A stretch of 64,000 nt of DNA from Bursaphelenchus xylophilus (lineage: Eukaryota; Nematoda; Chromadorea; Rhabditida; Aphelenchoididae). The notes beneath the pieces were generated by a model. That model did not search any database and was not told the origin of the DNA. It worked only from the letters and a program-made list of their open reading frames with translations. Position 1 is the stretch's first letter. Every line of letters begins with the position of its first letter. The position numbers and the translations under genes are program-made. The stretch covers positions 5,270,001 to 5,334,000 of the forward strand of contig CAJFCV020000002.1 of NCBI GenBank assembly GCA_904066235.2, read 5' to 3'. Shown piece by piece: positions 11,345-22,781 of the stretch.

Positions 11345-13888
11345 TAAGTGATCGCTTTCTAAATACTTTTATTGTTTGTTCATTTATTCCGAACGGGTAT
11401 TGTAATTCTAGAATTTATTTTTATTGTTTGCCTTAATTAGACATAAATGACAAAAATGACGAGAATCTCGGGTTCTGTTTGCTCTGTGGCCAAACATGGC
11501 CATGATGCCCGGCCATTAAGTCGGTCATTAGGTAACGGAAGGCCTGTTTATTCAAGATATTATCCATGTGCAAAGATGTGTTTATTATTGGATTAATGGG
11601 AGCCAAGTTTTGTTTTCGAGTTGGCGGATTATCGCGGATCTGCGAGATCCCCAAAAGGGTTCTTGAAGGGATCGATCGTGTGATGTAGGTCAGGGGAACA
11701 TGCCTGGTCCAAGCGGGGAACCGAAAGGGAAACCCCAGGAGATCTCCTCCAGAAGTTTTTTAAAGGAATGCCGATTTAATGACTTCGGGAAATACAGGGC
11801 ACTAGGTAAGTTATTATTGCATTGGAGGTCGGGTTTGAGTCATAAAGACGTCATTTGCATAGCCGTAAGAGAAACAACGGTTTAATATAAACATTTATTA
11901 GAACTACTCTACAGTAATATTAAAATTGTAAGAAATCGTAGACAGTTTTTTTGTAAATATTAATTCTAGCCACAATTCTGTTCGATTAGCCCCAAATCGA
12001 TTATGTTTACCCTAATCTGACCGGTCATTGTCCCTCATTTTCCCCCTCAATACCTCCACGGAAGCCACTAATTATTGGGGACCGTACTATTACAGTCCAG
12101 TCCACTGAATCCGCATTACAATTAAACCGAGCGGAATAATCAATCTAAATTTAACATCTCACATTTATGGCCACATTTCCGAGGGAATTCGCGCATTAAT
12201 TTGCATAATGTCTGTGGGGCAGCGGGAGGCCAAATAATTGGACTGTTTATTGTCCATTCTCGGGTTATTAGATTACGGAAACAATGCCATGTAATAAAAC
12301 AATTGGAGGTCATAAACGGAGCGAGATCCGGCCCCGGGATTCAGGTGGATTTACTTATTCATGGCCGGTGATAAATCGCGAGAGAGGGGGAAAGCGATTC
12401 ATTGCGTGGACAATCGAGAGTTGCGCAACGTCGGACATCTGTCTCGGAGAATGTAAAATGGAGGGGACGGCACTTTTACAATCCTCGGGTTTTGAGGGCG
12501 ATCGGAAGGATAAGAAGTCGAGTTGGGCAATATTTGGATTAATTAGGCATGGACACTTGGATCAAATTTGAGTGTACAGTAATCCCTTGATTCAACTCAA
12601 TATTATAATTATTGATGTTTATTCCCTTTGACCTTACATCTCTAATTTTAAGTCGTCTCAGATCCTCTCCATTTTAATGTCAGGTCCTGATTCCCCTTCT
12701 CCAAATCCAGGTACCACCTCATTTTCTCCATTCATCGCCTCAAATTGGTTCCGGTTGAGTCGCTATAGAAACCGAGCCCTAAATGAACGGGTAGAAAAAA
12801 CGGCCAAGAAATTGGAGAGTGGGCACGGACAAAGGCCTGATCCCATAATTCCCACTCAATCACACCATTTCGCGCACTCGAATGAGCTTCTTTCCGAACA
12901 GCTAATTCTCATGTTTCAGATTGTATCTCTCAAGTAATGGAAAGGGCGTGGAGGGTGATGGAAAGAGCGGTTGTCGTTGCAGGATTACTGTACAGTTAAG
13001 CCTGTATTTTTTGGGTGTTTTTCTTGCCAAAAAGAAATGTGCAGCAAAGTATGATTTGCTTTATGTATGCTTTGATGGGTTCTTTAAATTTTGTGGGCAT
13101 GGGTTCTCTGGTCTGGTCGAGTTCTCAAAGAAACATTTCTATGGACCGTTCGCATATTCAGCAACCACTTTTGGCGAGAGATTGTAAAAATAAATAGAAA
13201 CACATAGAAACGGACACAGAAAACCGTTCCTTGTTCACTTTGTTTCTTACAAGTTGTTAGAAAACAATATTCTTTATGTCGTCGTCCTGAACTGCAAATT
13301 TTCCCCGATCATAATTTTATCCATATAAGGCCCCTTTTATCCCTTCAATGAGTCCATATATTGCCCAACCGGGGATCCCGCTAATCCCAGAAACTTGGAA
13401 TGATCTAATCTCGACTCGATTGCCCTCCAATTAGAGCTCCCCCATATTGAGGTGAGTCTTTTAATCGGCCGGCGGTCCCTTTGGTTTGAATAATTGGCGG
13501 CGCGCGACTTTTCGATCTTGATCTCCCCCTGTAAAGCTGTTGGCGCGACTTGTAGCGCATGTCGTATTTGCCTTAATTTACGATTAGACGGGGTCAAAAC
13601 ATCAGTTTTCTTAAGCGGACTTCTCTTTGGCGGACGCGTATTAAAAATTATATTCAGGGATCGGATTTACGTCCAAAAAAGGTTTAAAATGAAGACGGGG
13701 CGCAGTTTTGATCTCGAATTAATGGCAACGGAAGTCGATTCTGATTTCTGGCGGGCTCAATGTCTTTTTCAAGAAATTAATTATAAAAGTTGACTTAGTT
13801 CTGAGCGATTTATGAGTTAAAATTAATATTTATGAAAGTAATTTACTCATGGCTGTCACAAGTATGATTATTACGAATTCTATGGTCA
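11345..13888. other. Intergenic region, no gene seen
   Basis: About 2.5 kb downstream of the bHLH gene. The bHLH 3' UTR probably ends in the first ~100 bp. Frames of 60-100 codons occur, but none has splice partners or a recognisable protein, and base composition varies without coding periodicity that I can see. Confidence 0.5.
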
Positions 13889-14089
13889 TCAATTGTCCTC
13901 GTTCAGATCGTTTTTGGCGACATCGCGGACCTTCCGTGAGTGGATCTCATTTCCGGTATTGAGGACCAGCTAAATCTCCGACTGTTTTCTAATTATTTCC
14001 AACTTTACCTCATCTCCATCCACATGTAATTGAGCGATGGCCAAGCCCAAAACCGAGAGCAAGCACAACAAGAGCAAGAGGAAGTTCAT
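13889..14089 (-). CDS. Small secreted peptide precursor (53 residues)
   Basis: Two 81-bp exons, 14089-14009 and 13969-13889, join in phase 0 across a 39-bp intron (donor GTAAAG, acceptor ATTTAG). The first ~20 residues are a textbook signal peptide: Met-Asn-Phe, a run of leucines, then LSVLGLAIAQ with likely cleavage after an Ala. The mature part is only about 33 residues, acidic, with one basic site (SRKVR) that could be a processing point, and it has no cysteines. No FMRFamide-like or other known neuropeptide repeat is visible, so it could be a peptide hormone, an antimicrobial peptide or another small secreted factor. It lies 433 bp downstream of the membrane-protein gene's stop, on the same strand as its neighbours. 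The signal peptide, matching phases and minimal intron are what support it. Confidence 0.65.
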
Positions 14090-14521
14090 ATTGGAGAGAA
14101 AGTCGGAAATTCTGAGAGTCTTTGGGAAGTTCGGGATCCCAACTTCTGAATCCCGTGCCTTCTGAATCCGCGAATTGCGGAGAATCGGGTCAACCGGGAG
14201 TTCGACGCCTTCTTTTTATTGACTTTGGTGGAAATCTGACATTAACAGAGAAAATAAGATAAATAAAAACGATCGGAAGATCGGGAAACCCGTTTCAAGG
14301 AACATGTCATCATGACATGCGGGATGTCATAATGGTACTAGCAGTGGTACCAACAGTACAAAAAGAGTACTAGCAATAGTACTATGAGCAAAAACAGTAC
14401 TAGAAATTGACAGAACAACAAAAAATACAATCAACGACAATAACTGAGTACTGTAACATACGACAAAATAAATGACACATAAACTTTGCAAGACAACAGT
14501 GAGAATAATGGTATATGTATA
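14090..14521. other. Intergenic gap with AGTACTA repeats
   Basis: About 430 bp. Between about 14336 and 14405 the words AGTACTAG, GGTACC and AGTACT recur several times, a short imperfect tandem array. No gene seen. Confidence 0.5.
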
Positions 14522-17500
14522 TTAATTGGCCACTTCATCAGCCCCTCCAGAGCAATGAGCAAAAGTGTAGCTGAGTTTGTGCGACGGGGAAGGGCCACAT
14601 CTCCCGTTCACACTCCCATTTGAATACATTGAAGGGGAAGTCGACCTCAGGGATATCTGATTCAAGGAATTATAAGATCCGTAAGTGTTCGAATGCTTTC
14701 TGCAGACTGGCTTGGGCAGTTCTTCACATGAGGAAGAGCGGCCCGAGGCCAACGAATTTAATGAGTTTATCGAGTTGGACCGACGGCGGATCCCGTTTTC
14801 TGAAATCATATTTCTTTAAGAGCAAAAAATCAAAAATACGTTTTAAATGATGACAATTGCACTTTTTAACTTTCATTATCTGATAAAATACTGGTTGAGA
14901 AATTCTTTAAAAAAACTCTTTAGTCATTTTGGAACCAGCGACAAAACAAAAACAAGCTTAATCAATCTCCAGAGTCACGTGGTATTTCCGCTTTTTTGCT
15001 GATGAATAAAATAAAATTTCAAAAGATATCAAGGTCGTCACAACCGAAAATACCCCCAAGTCTCGTGATAATGCAACCTAGGCATCTGATTGATCGTTAA
15101 TCTTGAATTTAAGGACACTATTTGTCAAGTGCAATAAAAAAATATTTAAAAAATTTTTTACCATAGATAAATGGATTAGGAAAAGATTTCTTACCTGTCA
15201 TCTCAGTTGATTTGTAATTTAACATGTCCTCGAATCGGACAGGCGATGAGAAAACTCTCCCCAAAATTACTATGCAAGTTAACATCGAACTGATCGTACA
15301 GCAGACGAGGGCGACGGGAGGGACAACAACGAACTAAAATTACATAAATTAGAATATAAATTTTTGGTTAATACAAATCTTAAATTGAAAATTAATTTAT
15401 GTAAATCATAAAGATAATCACAAATTTTTATTCCAATTTTAGCTCTTGCTAAACTACGACTACTGTTCAAAATACACAAAATCCTTATCTCAAATTCAGT
15501 AGCGAAATTTTTGTACTCAAATTTTTTGATTGGCATTTCCCGAAAATTTCGAATTTCCGATAAACATTTACAACTATTGCTTACCAAGGAGAATAAGAAC
15601 TTTTTTCGATGTTGCTGCCATGCATAAGTGTAGAAGATACTACCAAATAATGTCCACAATGCCAGTTGTGCCTGGAGGATATCGGTGAAGACCGAAGTTT
15701 CCTTTCTTTCATTCGAATCACTGGAGGCCTGAAAAAGAAATCAAATTCAAAGGAAAAGTGGCCAAGGACTTGGATAACATTTGGAAACAAGCAAAGATTA
15801 GCATTTTTGAAGATGCACTTAAGATTATGATGGATCATACATACCTTATATAAATCACTTCAAAAATTTAAATTTTTTTTTGCATTTTCAATTTGTAAAA
15901 ATTACCGCAATTTTCAAATGTGGACTAAAATATTTTTACACTTGGTCAGATTTATATAAAGATAACTTCGAGAAGATACCATCGAAAAACTTTTTTCTCT
16001 ACCTCTCTTCATTTTTCCATAGTCTATAGCCGAAAAACGTTTGCTAAAAATCTCGGCTGCCTTATACAATTATATACTAAAGTCACTACAAGCAGACACT
16101 TTCACCGACCCTCGAGCAATGCCCGGCTTTAACTTTAAAGGACCTTAGAAAAAAATTTACTTTTTTGGCAATATTCAGAGAATCCTGGAAGCCAAACGCA
16201 TCCGTCGACAGGATCTCGTATTCTATGGAAGTACGACGCGTCATGCCCTGCAGCAGTTTTATAGGACCGAGGTAGAATCAGCGGAATTTCACGGAAGAAG
16301 AAAGCAAAAAGGTCGATGAAAAGGGGGAAAGATAGTGATAGCGCCTCTTTCTTTACAAATTAATCACGAAAACAACTCTTTGAATGGAGGGTGGAGAAAA
16401 AACAATCGATGGAGAGGAAGTGGAATAATGAAATGCGCATCTTGACTGTACTTTGAACCAAAAAAAAGTTGCGTTATTCTAGCGTCTGTTGCAACAAAAG
16501 GAAGAGAAATGTGTTATCGGGGAAAGCAACGCGGAGCAATTGCTAAATTTATGGTTCGAAAACACAGATTACGGTAGCAGAAACTATATTCTTGAGGGTT
16601 TTTTGTTTTTTGCTCTAGAAATTGAGGAAAATTCTGATTTATAATATTTTAGTCATCAAAATTTTAAATTTTAAAAAATAAAAAATTTGAAAAATAATGA
16701 GCACTGCTGCAACGGTCATTAACTCGATCCCCCTCCCAACAACAATAATATTGCCTTAGGGCACAAACAAACTCTCTTCGTTTCCGAGACAAATCACGAT
16801 TTAGAACGTGCTGCTCTTGCAGTTTTCCGTGATAACCCTAAAATTCTTCGTGTTTCATCACTTTTCTGTCTGATTTAATTCTTTTAAAGGTATTTGTTCT
16901 GTTCATATTACTTTAGGGGATTGCTTTTTGGGTGATTTCCATTCAAAAAAACCATAAAGTAGAAAAGTAATCGGAAAATCTGAAGAAAACATAGAGATCA
17001 CCATGATACTTTATACTTTACACATTTTGCTTAAAGCAGAAATGCTTGCGCAACTATTCCTTTGATTGTCGAAAAGACCGGTCGATTCGGTCATTAAGTA
17101 TTTACAAATCGGGGTCTAAAGTCATCAGAAGGTCTAGTATAATATAATGGAAGACTCTCCTAGACAATAAGAACATCTCGGCTTAAAATTACGTCATAAT
17201 GACCTATTTTTGAAAGAAGCGGGTTCTTTGCATATTCTCGGAAAACGAGGGAGCTTGGAAAAACGGAGAGGCCAAAGAAAGTGAGGGATTTGAACCGATA
17301 AATAAAAGTTTAAAGGGCGGAAAAGACCAAAATATTGGACCTACCTCACTCAAACAAGTGCTGAGCTTGTCCAAATCCTCCGAAGGGACATCCGAACAGT
17401 AAGGATCCTAAAATTACACAGTAATTTACGGTAATTGGACTCATCTATAGGCAAGGATGACTTGAACTAAAGTTATGTCAGAAATTGATTTTAGCCTCAA

Positions 17501-17756
17501 CATCGGTTCGCAAAATTTAATTTCGAAACAGCTCAGAGGTCGCGTGTACCCAGAAAACCGACTCGCCCCAGAGCCCCACCATATCATTTCCCATTACTTT
17601 ATATTTTTCCTTATTCATCAGTTCAAAGTCCAGCCAAAATCAGCAAAAACTCACATGAAGCGAGTCCATGCTCGAATAACTGGACAGCGCGGGATTTATC
17701 TCTCGCCCATCCTCATTTCGAATACTTCTGTAGCGCTCGAGTCGGGTAAGAGCCAT
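14522..17756 (-). CDS. Two-pass membrane protein, family not recognised
   Basis: Six exons join in phase: 17756-17655, 17407-17345, 16247-16161, 15728-15585, 15333-15195 and 14799-14522, giving 270 residues. The start follows GGTCTTTCAG directly, a likely trans-splice acceptor. The first ~100 residues are hydrophilic. Two hydrophobic stretches lie around residues 112-160: ALWTLFGSIFYTYAW and FVVVPPVALVCC continuing to LTCIVILGRVF, separated by a short basic loop (QQHRKK). This suggests a hairpin with both ends on the same side. The last ~90 residues are Ser- and Asn-rich with RRRSNSINSLNSL, a possible kinase-substrate tail. I do not recognise the family. Introns 2 and 5 are unusually long for this window (about 1.1 kb and 0.4 kb). 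Confidence 0.72.
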
Positions 17757-18174
17757 CTGAAAGACCACATGCAACCTTAAAAGAAAGCAAAAATTGTTTT
17801 TGGGGAGAAAAGTGCCGAATCAGCAAAAACAAACAACTCTCTCGCCTAATGAAGATACCAAAATAATAATCGAAAACCCTTCCTTCCTTCCCGATTCCCT
17901 TAAGTCGTCGAAGGTCAGCCGAAGAAAGGGGGAAGGTCATTTCTGATATTACACTTGCATGTAAATCAACATGTACAATACTCCATTTGTGTATTTCATG
18001 CCAAAATAAACGAAAACAAGGTGAATGAAACGAGGAGAAAAAAGAGAAAAAGGTCGGGCGTTGAACGCCATTCTCCCATCGAGCAGATTAGACGGAGCGC
18101 AAAGGGAATATGATATAAATAAGAGATATTTGGATTGGAAAAGGGATCACTCACAACAACAACAGCCAGCAATA

Positions 18175-18250
18175 ACTGTTTAAGGGCGAAGGAGAGGAGA
18201 AAGGGGTGGTCTTCGAACCTTCTCATCGAATACAGTAGCCTTGAAAAGGA
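18175..18250 (-). other. Possible 5' exon of the two-pass membrane gene
   Basis: On the minus strand an ATG near 18228 opens a short frame with a hydrophobic run (LLSFALKQLLLAVVV) ending exactly at a GTGAGT donor near 18154. Joined to the acceptor before 17756 it stays in phase and would add about 25 residues, including a hydrophobic segment. It could equally be an untranslated leader exon or chance. Confidence 0.25.
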
Positions 18251-18599
18251 CGGAGGAACTCTTTTTTTTTGATTGGAAGAATGTTTTGAGGCCACAGAAC
18301 GGGATTCACGTGGACGTCCAATTGGACTCTTCATACGACTGACCACACAAACACGGTTAATGGCAGCCTTAAATGCCTTTTTCAGCCACGTTTTCTTCAC
18401 GTGGGAGAGGGTTGGAGATAACAAAGTGTAACAACTTTTCTCTGGGCGATGGATCTGCCCCTTTTCATGTACATATTCTAACAAGCATTTCGAGTTGTCT
18501 GACGCTCAAGGATAAAGTCTGCGATCTCCGAACGCGGTGTATAATAAAATTGTTATTCAATTCGCCAGATTTTCTGCCCCAATTTTGCACGATTTCGTT

Positions 18600-18760
18600 C
18601 AATTACACATTGGTTCACCTCCTTGTAAGGCAACGAAAACAGCCGCTGAACGTGTTCTCACTTGTTTATCAGCATTTCTCCATGTTGCTGAGGAACTTGG
18701 CTGGTTATCTGGAACGTTACAAAACAAGTTTTTTAACAGTAATTACAAGTAATCTCTTTT
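18600..18760 (-). pseudogene. Truncated duplicate of the lipase last exon
   Basis: The stretch around 18622-18751 aligns in the same orientation with 19118-19251 of the neighbouring lipase gene, sharing TTTCTCCATGTTGCTG, GAACTTGGCTGG-like words and the flanking intron words ACTACAAGTAAT/ATTACAAGTAAT. It covers the last exon and the intron before it. On the minus strand it begins ITSQVPQQHGE as in the real exon, then reaches a stop about six codons later. No copy of the catalytic exon is found beside it. It is a decayed DNA-level tail duplication. Confidence 0.75.
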
Positions 18761-19089
18761 CTCTCTCAAATTCAATAGGAATTTCTGTTTACCAAAAAAA
18801 CAAAGTGTGATAAGAGAACAGTAAAAGTATAAAGTTCAACAGAATACCTTTTAAAAATACAATGGAGTTTGTAGGGCAGTGTGCCCAGCAATTACGGGAT
18901 TGGTTCGTTGGACGAAGACCGTGGACAGAAATTGCGACAACCTCAACGTGGCCACGGACCTTGGCCCATCTCTCACTGTTTTGTGGATGAACAGCGGAAA
19001 GAAGTAAATAAAACCCCGTCTTGAAGCGTCAGAAATGCGTTTATAATTCTTGATCCGAATCTCAATAAATTACTTTGGTATTTATATTT

Positions 19090-20216
19090 TTATTCGACTA
19101 CATGTTCGCTGACCATCTTGTAAAGGAAGGGGAATGAGTCGTAGAAGGTGTCATCATGGTTTTTATCGGCAAAAACCTTTTCTCCATGTTGCTGGGGAAC
19201 CTGGCTGGTGATCTGGAAAGAAAGCGATGAGTTTGTAACAGTGACTACAAGTAATCGAGCAGTTCACTTACTCTTCCACAAACAGTATGGCCTACAATCT
19301 GGTCGGCTCGGCTGTAGATGGAGAAGCGATGTTGTCCTTCATATCCCGCATTTCTGTTGATGTCTTGCAGGAAGTCGCTTTCGGCCGGACAGAAACCCGA
19401 ATAAAGGCCGGTCCTGGTATTACAAATGGGGACCACACTGAAAACACAGCCCGGCACTTGAATTCCCCCAACTTGGAGGGCGATCCCATGATTGGGGCCA
19501 GCCACTCCAACATAAGTGTCCACGAATTTGGTCAAAGGAGCTCCCAAATCCTCCCCCGTATCCACACACCGCCCTCCCCAGATGGCCTTTCGAGAAACTG
19601 GTACCCCCAGCGAGTAGCCGACCACATCTACAGCCCGGCCTGTGTATAATCGGACCGCCACAATCAGAGCGCGGACCAGCTTCACGTAATGACATTGCAT
19701 CTGATACTGAGCCCACTGCAGCGGATTCCCTTGGTTCCCGTTCGCATATGTTGTGCCATACATCTCGGCGTTCGTATAATTGTAGTGTTGACTAGATTAT
19801 GCGGCGGTTATTAGTTGCAGTCAGCTTACTGGAAGTGAGTTGCGGCTCTCAGCATCATATCCCCGGCCGTGTTGGATACTCCATGAACGAAGATCACTGG
19901 TTGTTTGGTGACTTTATGAAAGTCATCCTTTTTGCCTCCGAAGGAACCACCTGGACCAAGGTCCAATCTGGAGTTCCAAAATTTAAAATTAAATCCGAAC
20001 CGGGCAAGGAATTAAAAAATATTTTGAGTTTTTGGTCAAAAATGTCAAAAAATGGATGAGAATTGAAAAGAATTAACGTGCTTACCTCTCCAAATGTTGT
20101 CTTACATCCTCCCCAAAGTGCTCACTCAGCCAGCTCCCAAAATGTTTACTAAACTCGGCTCGAACAGCCAGATTAATTGTTAAGAGCAGAGTAAAAAGAA
20201 GTGTAATCGACGACAT
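19090..20216 (-). CDS. Secreted class-2 (LIPS/EstA-type) triacylglycerol lipase
   Basis: Four exons, 20216-20086, 19967-19830, 19791-19272 and 19212-19090, give 303 residues in phase. The N-terminus (SSITLLFTLLLTINLAVRAE) is a signal peptide. PVIFVHGVSNTAGDM supplies the oxyanion-side HG motif near residue 65, and the nucleophile elbow is GYSLG (serine near residue 150). A catalytic Asp and His are probably in the RADQIVGHTVCG segment. Six or more cysteines and an AGPNHG motif match the nematode LIPS family of secreted alpha/beta-hydrolases. The stop codon lies within AATAAA, so the 3' UTR is extremely short. An alternative upstream in-frame ATG at 20282 would bury the signal peptide and is less likely. 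Confidence 0.9.
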
Positions 20217-20545
20217 CCAAACCTTTTTTCGAAGAGTGGATGACCGGAGGGAACGAAATGGATATAATAAAGCCGGTTCCAACCTCCAAAAGCCATCTTC
20301 AGGCGATATAAAAAACGACGTTTTAGACGCCTTAAAGGATCGAAATCACGTCAGAAGAAGAGCCTACAAATAATACTCCTGTTTACATCGGTAGAACGAA
20401 GAGGGATGGTCATTTTGGGATGAAAAGAAAAGGAATATTGGAGTAGAATGGTCGGCTCCATGGCGTTGAAGGCAAAAATACTTGAAAAATTTTTTTTTAA
20501 CTTTTATTTAGTCATTTCCTCAAGTTTTGCACAGTTTTGAATGTT

Positions 20546-22781
20546 CTATTTAGCAAACAAGCAGTTGAACCAATAATCACGCACTCGGGCCTTTTTCCGA
20601 CGATAAATTTGGTTGCAAATCAAGTCGCCGTTGAAGATCTCAAAGATGTATTGGGTTGTGGTTTCAGTTCCATCACATACTGAGAATACATTGGCACTTC
20701 TTCTACCAATGCAGGTCTTATTGTCAGCTGGAATCTGCGTTTTGTGAATGACAAGACGATCGTTGACGAAACGAGCAAACTTAAATCAAAATTTTAAAAA
20801 CTGAAACTAAAACCATGTCATAGAAGCCATCAAACCTTACCTTCACTCGTCCACAACCAGCTAAGACAAAGGTTGTGTCATCCATCTGACACATATCACT
20901 AGTTTCTTCTTTCCAAGATATCCGAATCTTATTGCCGACTGTTAAAAGCGCCGTTGATTTTTCGCAATGAACCATTAACTTGCTTCCTCGTTGAATAATC
21001 ATTAAAAGATCGCCACCCATTGAGTGTTCAAGGCATAATCTTGTTGCCAAATTAAAGTACAGAACACGAGTAATTCCTCCCTCTGAACGCACGAAGAAGA
21101 CGTTATCTCCGTCTGCGGAAAGTTGCCGAACCTCGTAAGCGTAAGGCTCATAAGCGATAGTCTCCCAAATCATCGTTTTCTGATCGCTTCCCGGAGTGAA
21201 ATACTTGATAGAAAGGCTCCTCCTGTTGCAGATCTCCACAAAGTAAATTCGGTTCGTTTTTTTGTCATAGCAAATAGTATGATAATTAAATCTTTCAAAA
21301 TCCATCTGAAAAGAAATCGAGATTATCCATTTATCCGCCAAGGAGGTTAAAAGAAAGAAACAGAAAGCGAATTACAAACAAAAACTTCGAGCTGCCCAAA
21401 ATGAAATACTCATACGATCACTAACCAAGTTAAGATAAACAATGAGAATTGCGCGAAATACAAACCTACGTTATTAAAATATTTACGGTCCGTATAAAAT
21501 TTCAAGACTGTTGAAGCGGGTGGCCGTCCGATATGTTGTTTCTGGTTATTTGATATGGTCAGTGATAACTGACAACCTATCGATTGTCTAGCAGTCATCG
21601 CCTAGATGTTTTAATTTGGTAATGAAGCTTTGGCTTTTACCTGGTATCCAATGCTCTCAAATTTGGTCGAAATAATTTCACTTTCAGACTCCTCAAACAC
21701 AAAATTTAATTCGATTTCAACAACTGGCTCAACACATAAGCTGTGAGAAAGGCCGAGAAAAAAGTCGTGGCAATTTCCTTGCGGGCTCGAATTGTAGCAC
21801 AAGGAAGTGTTGACTAGAAGGCTAAAATTAAAATTAAATTCTGTCGTCGTATATAATTAAGAATCTCAGAAACAAAACATAGCGATTATTGGTAATTAGT
21901 TGTTACCTGTAGATTCTATCGGCGTATGTTGTATTTTCAAAGTAAACTTCACGATTCCTAAGCCAAATATCTTTAAGGCGATCATTGGCAAACTCCAAGT
22001 AATCTTCAGAATCCGAATCATGATAAAACTTCATGATTTGGAAGACGGTAAGTCGGCGCAATGTCTTTTCCCTTATCTGAAATGACTCAGCCGTCTTCTT
22101 ATACAGGGTGTTCCAAGAATTATGGAAAAAACTATTCGTTAATAACTTTGTGCTCGGTGGTCCAATCCGAAATTTTTTTTTGCATTTTGCAGAAAAACCT
22201 TGGAGTTTTTAAATAGAACCAAAAAAAAATTTTTGTTTTATCGGCGGAGACTTCCGTAATCCGCCTTGAATTCGGCGGAGTGGTTTTTTCACAAACGAGG
22301 CTGCAAGGAGGATTACCGAAGTCTCCGCCGATCAAAGAAAAAATTTTTTTTTGATTCTAAAAACTCAAACGTTTTCCTGTAAAATGCAAAAAAAATTTCG
22401 GATTGGACCACCGAGCACAAAGTTATTAATGAATAGTTTTTTTTCCATAATTCTAGGAACACCCTGTAGTTAAATTCTATATTTGGGGGACTAGATTAGA
22501 ACCGTTGACAAACTAATACCAACCTCAGTCGGAAGTTTTCTTAGCAACCGCACCGCAACATCCACATCCTTCGACGGCGGTCCAAAACTCAAAACTTTTG
22601 CAGGTTTCCTCATGTCGCACGTGATCTCCATCGATTCTATGTTTGGATTATATTCCTTCTCCATAAAATATTCAAAAAAGAAGGAAGAGACAAGGTATTT
22701 AGTGATCCAGCCTAGCATATAGAATGTCTTCAGAACTCGGCGGATGCCAATAAAGGAAAGTTTCCAACAACCGATGCACAT
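20546..22781 (-). CDS. F-box-like protein with unrecognised C-terminal domain
   Basis: Five exons, 22781-22524, 22076-21907, 21821-21641, 21305-20814 and 20779-20546, sum to 444 residues with phases matching at each junction. Residues about 82-130 (LPTEIREKTLRRLTVFQIMK and on to FANDRLKDIWLRNRE) resemble an F-box: LP.EI, two leucine-rich helices, then a trailing WLRNR. This would suggest a role in an SCF ubiquitin ligase, but the match is by eye. The C-terminal ~240 residues alternate short hydrophobic strands (IYFVEI, DNVFFVR, RVLYFN, TTFVLAG), suggesting a beta-propeller-like or other all-beta domain. The last intron is only 34 bp with a GTTTTA donor, the weakest splice call. Intron 1 contains a MITE. 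Confidence 0.68.
22104..22466. mobile_element. MITE with Tc1/mariner-type ends inside an intron
   Basis: A 363-bp palindrome begins CAGGGTGTTCC and ends GGAACACCCTG, flanked on both sides by TA, the target duplication expected of Tc1/mariner superfamily elements. Nearly the whole element is a hairpin: about 110 bp at each end are complementary (for example TTGTGCTCGGTGGTCCAATC opposite GATTGGACCACCGAGCACAA), and an inner pair uses GGCGGAGACTTCCGTAATCC. There is no coding capacity. It lies in intron 1 of the F-box-like gene, in either orientation because it is palindromic. Confidence 0.9.
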
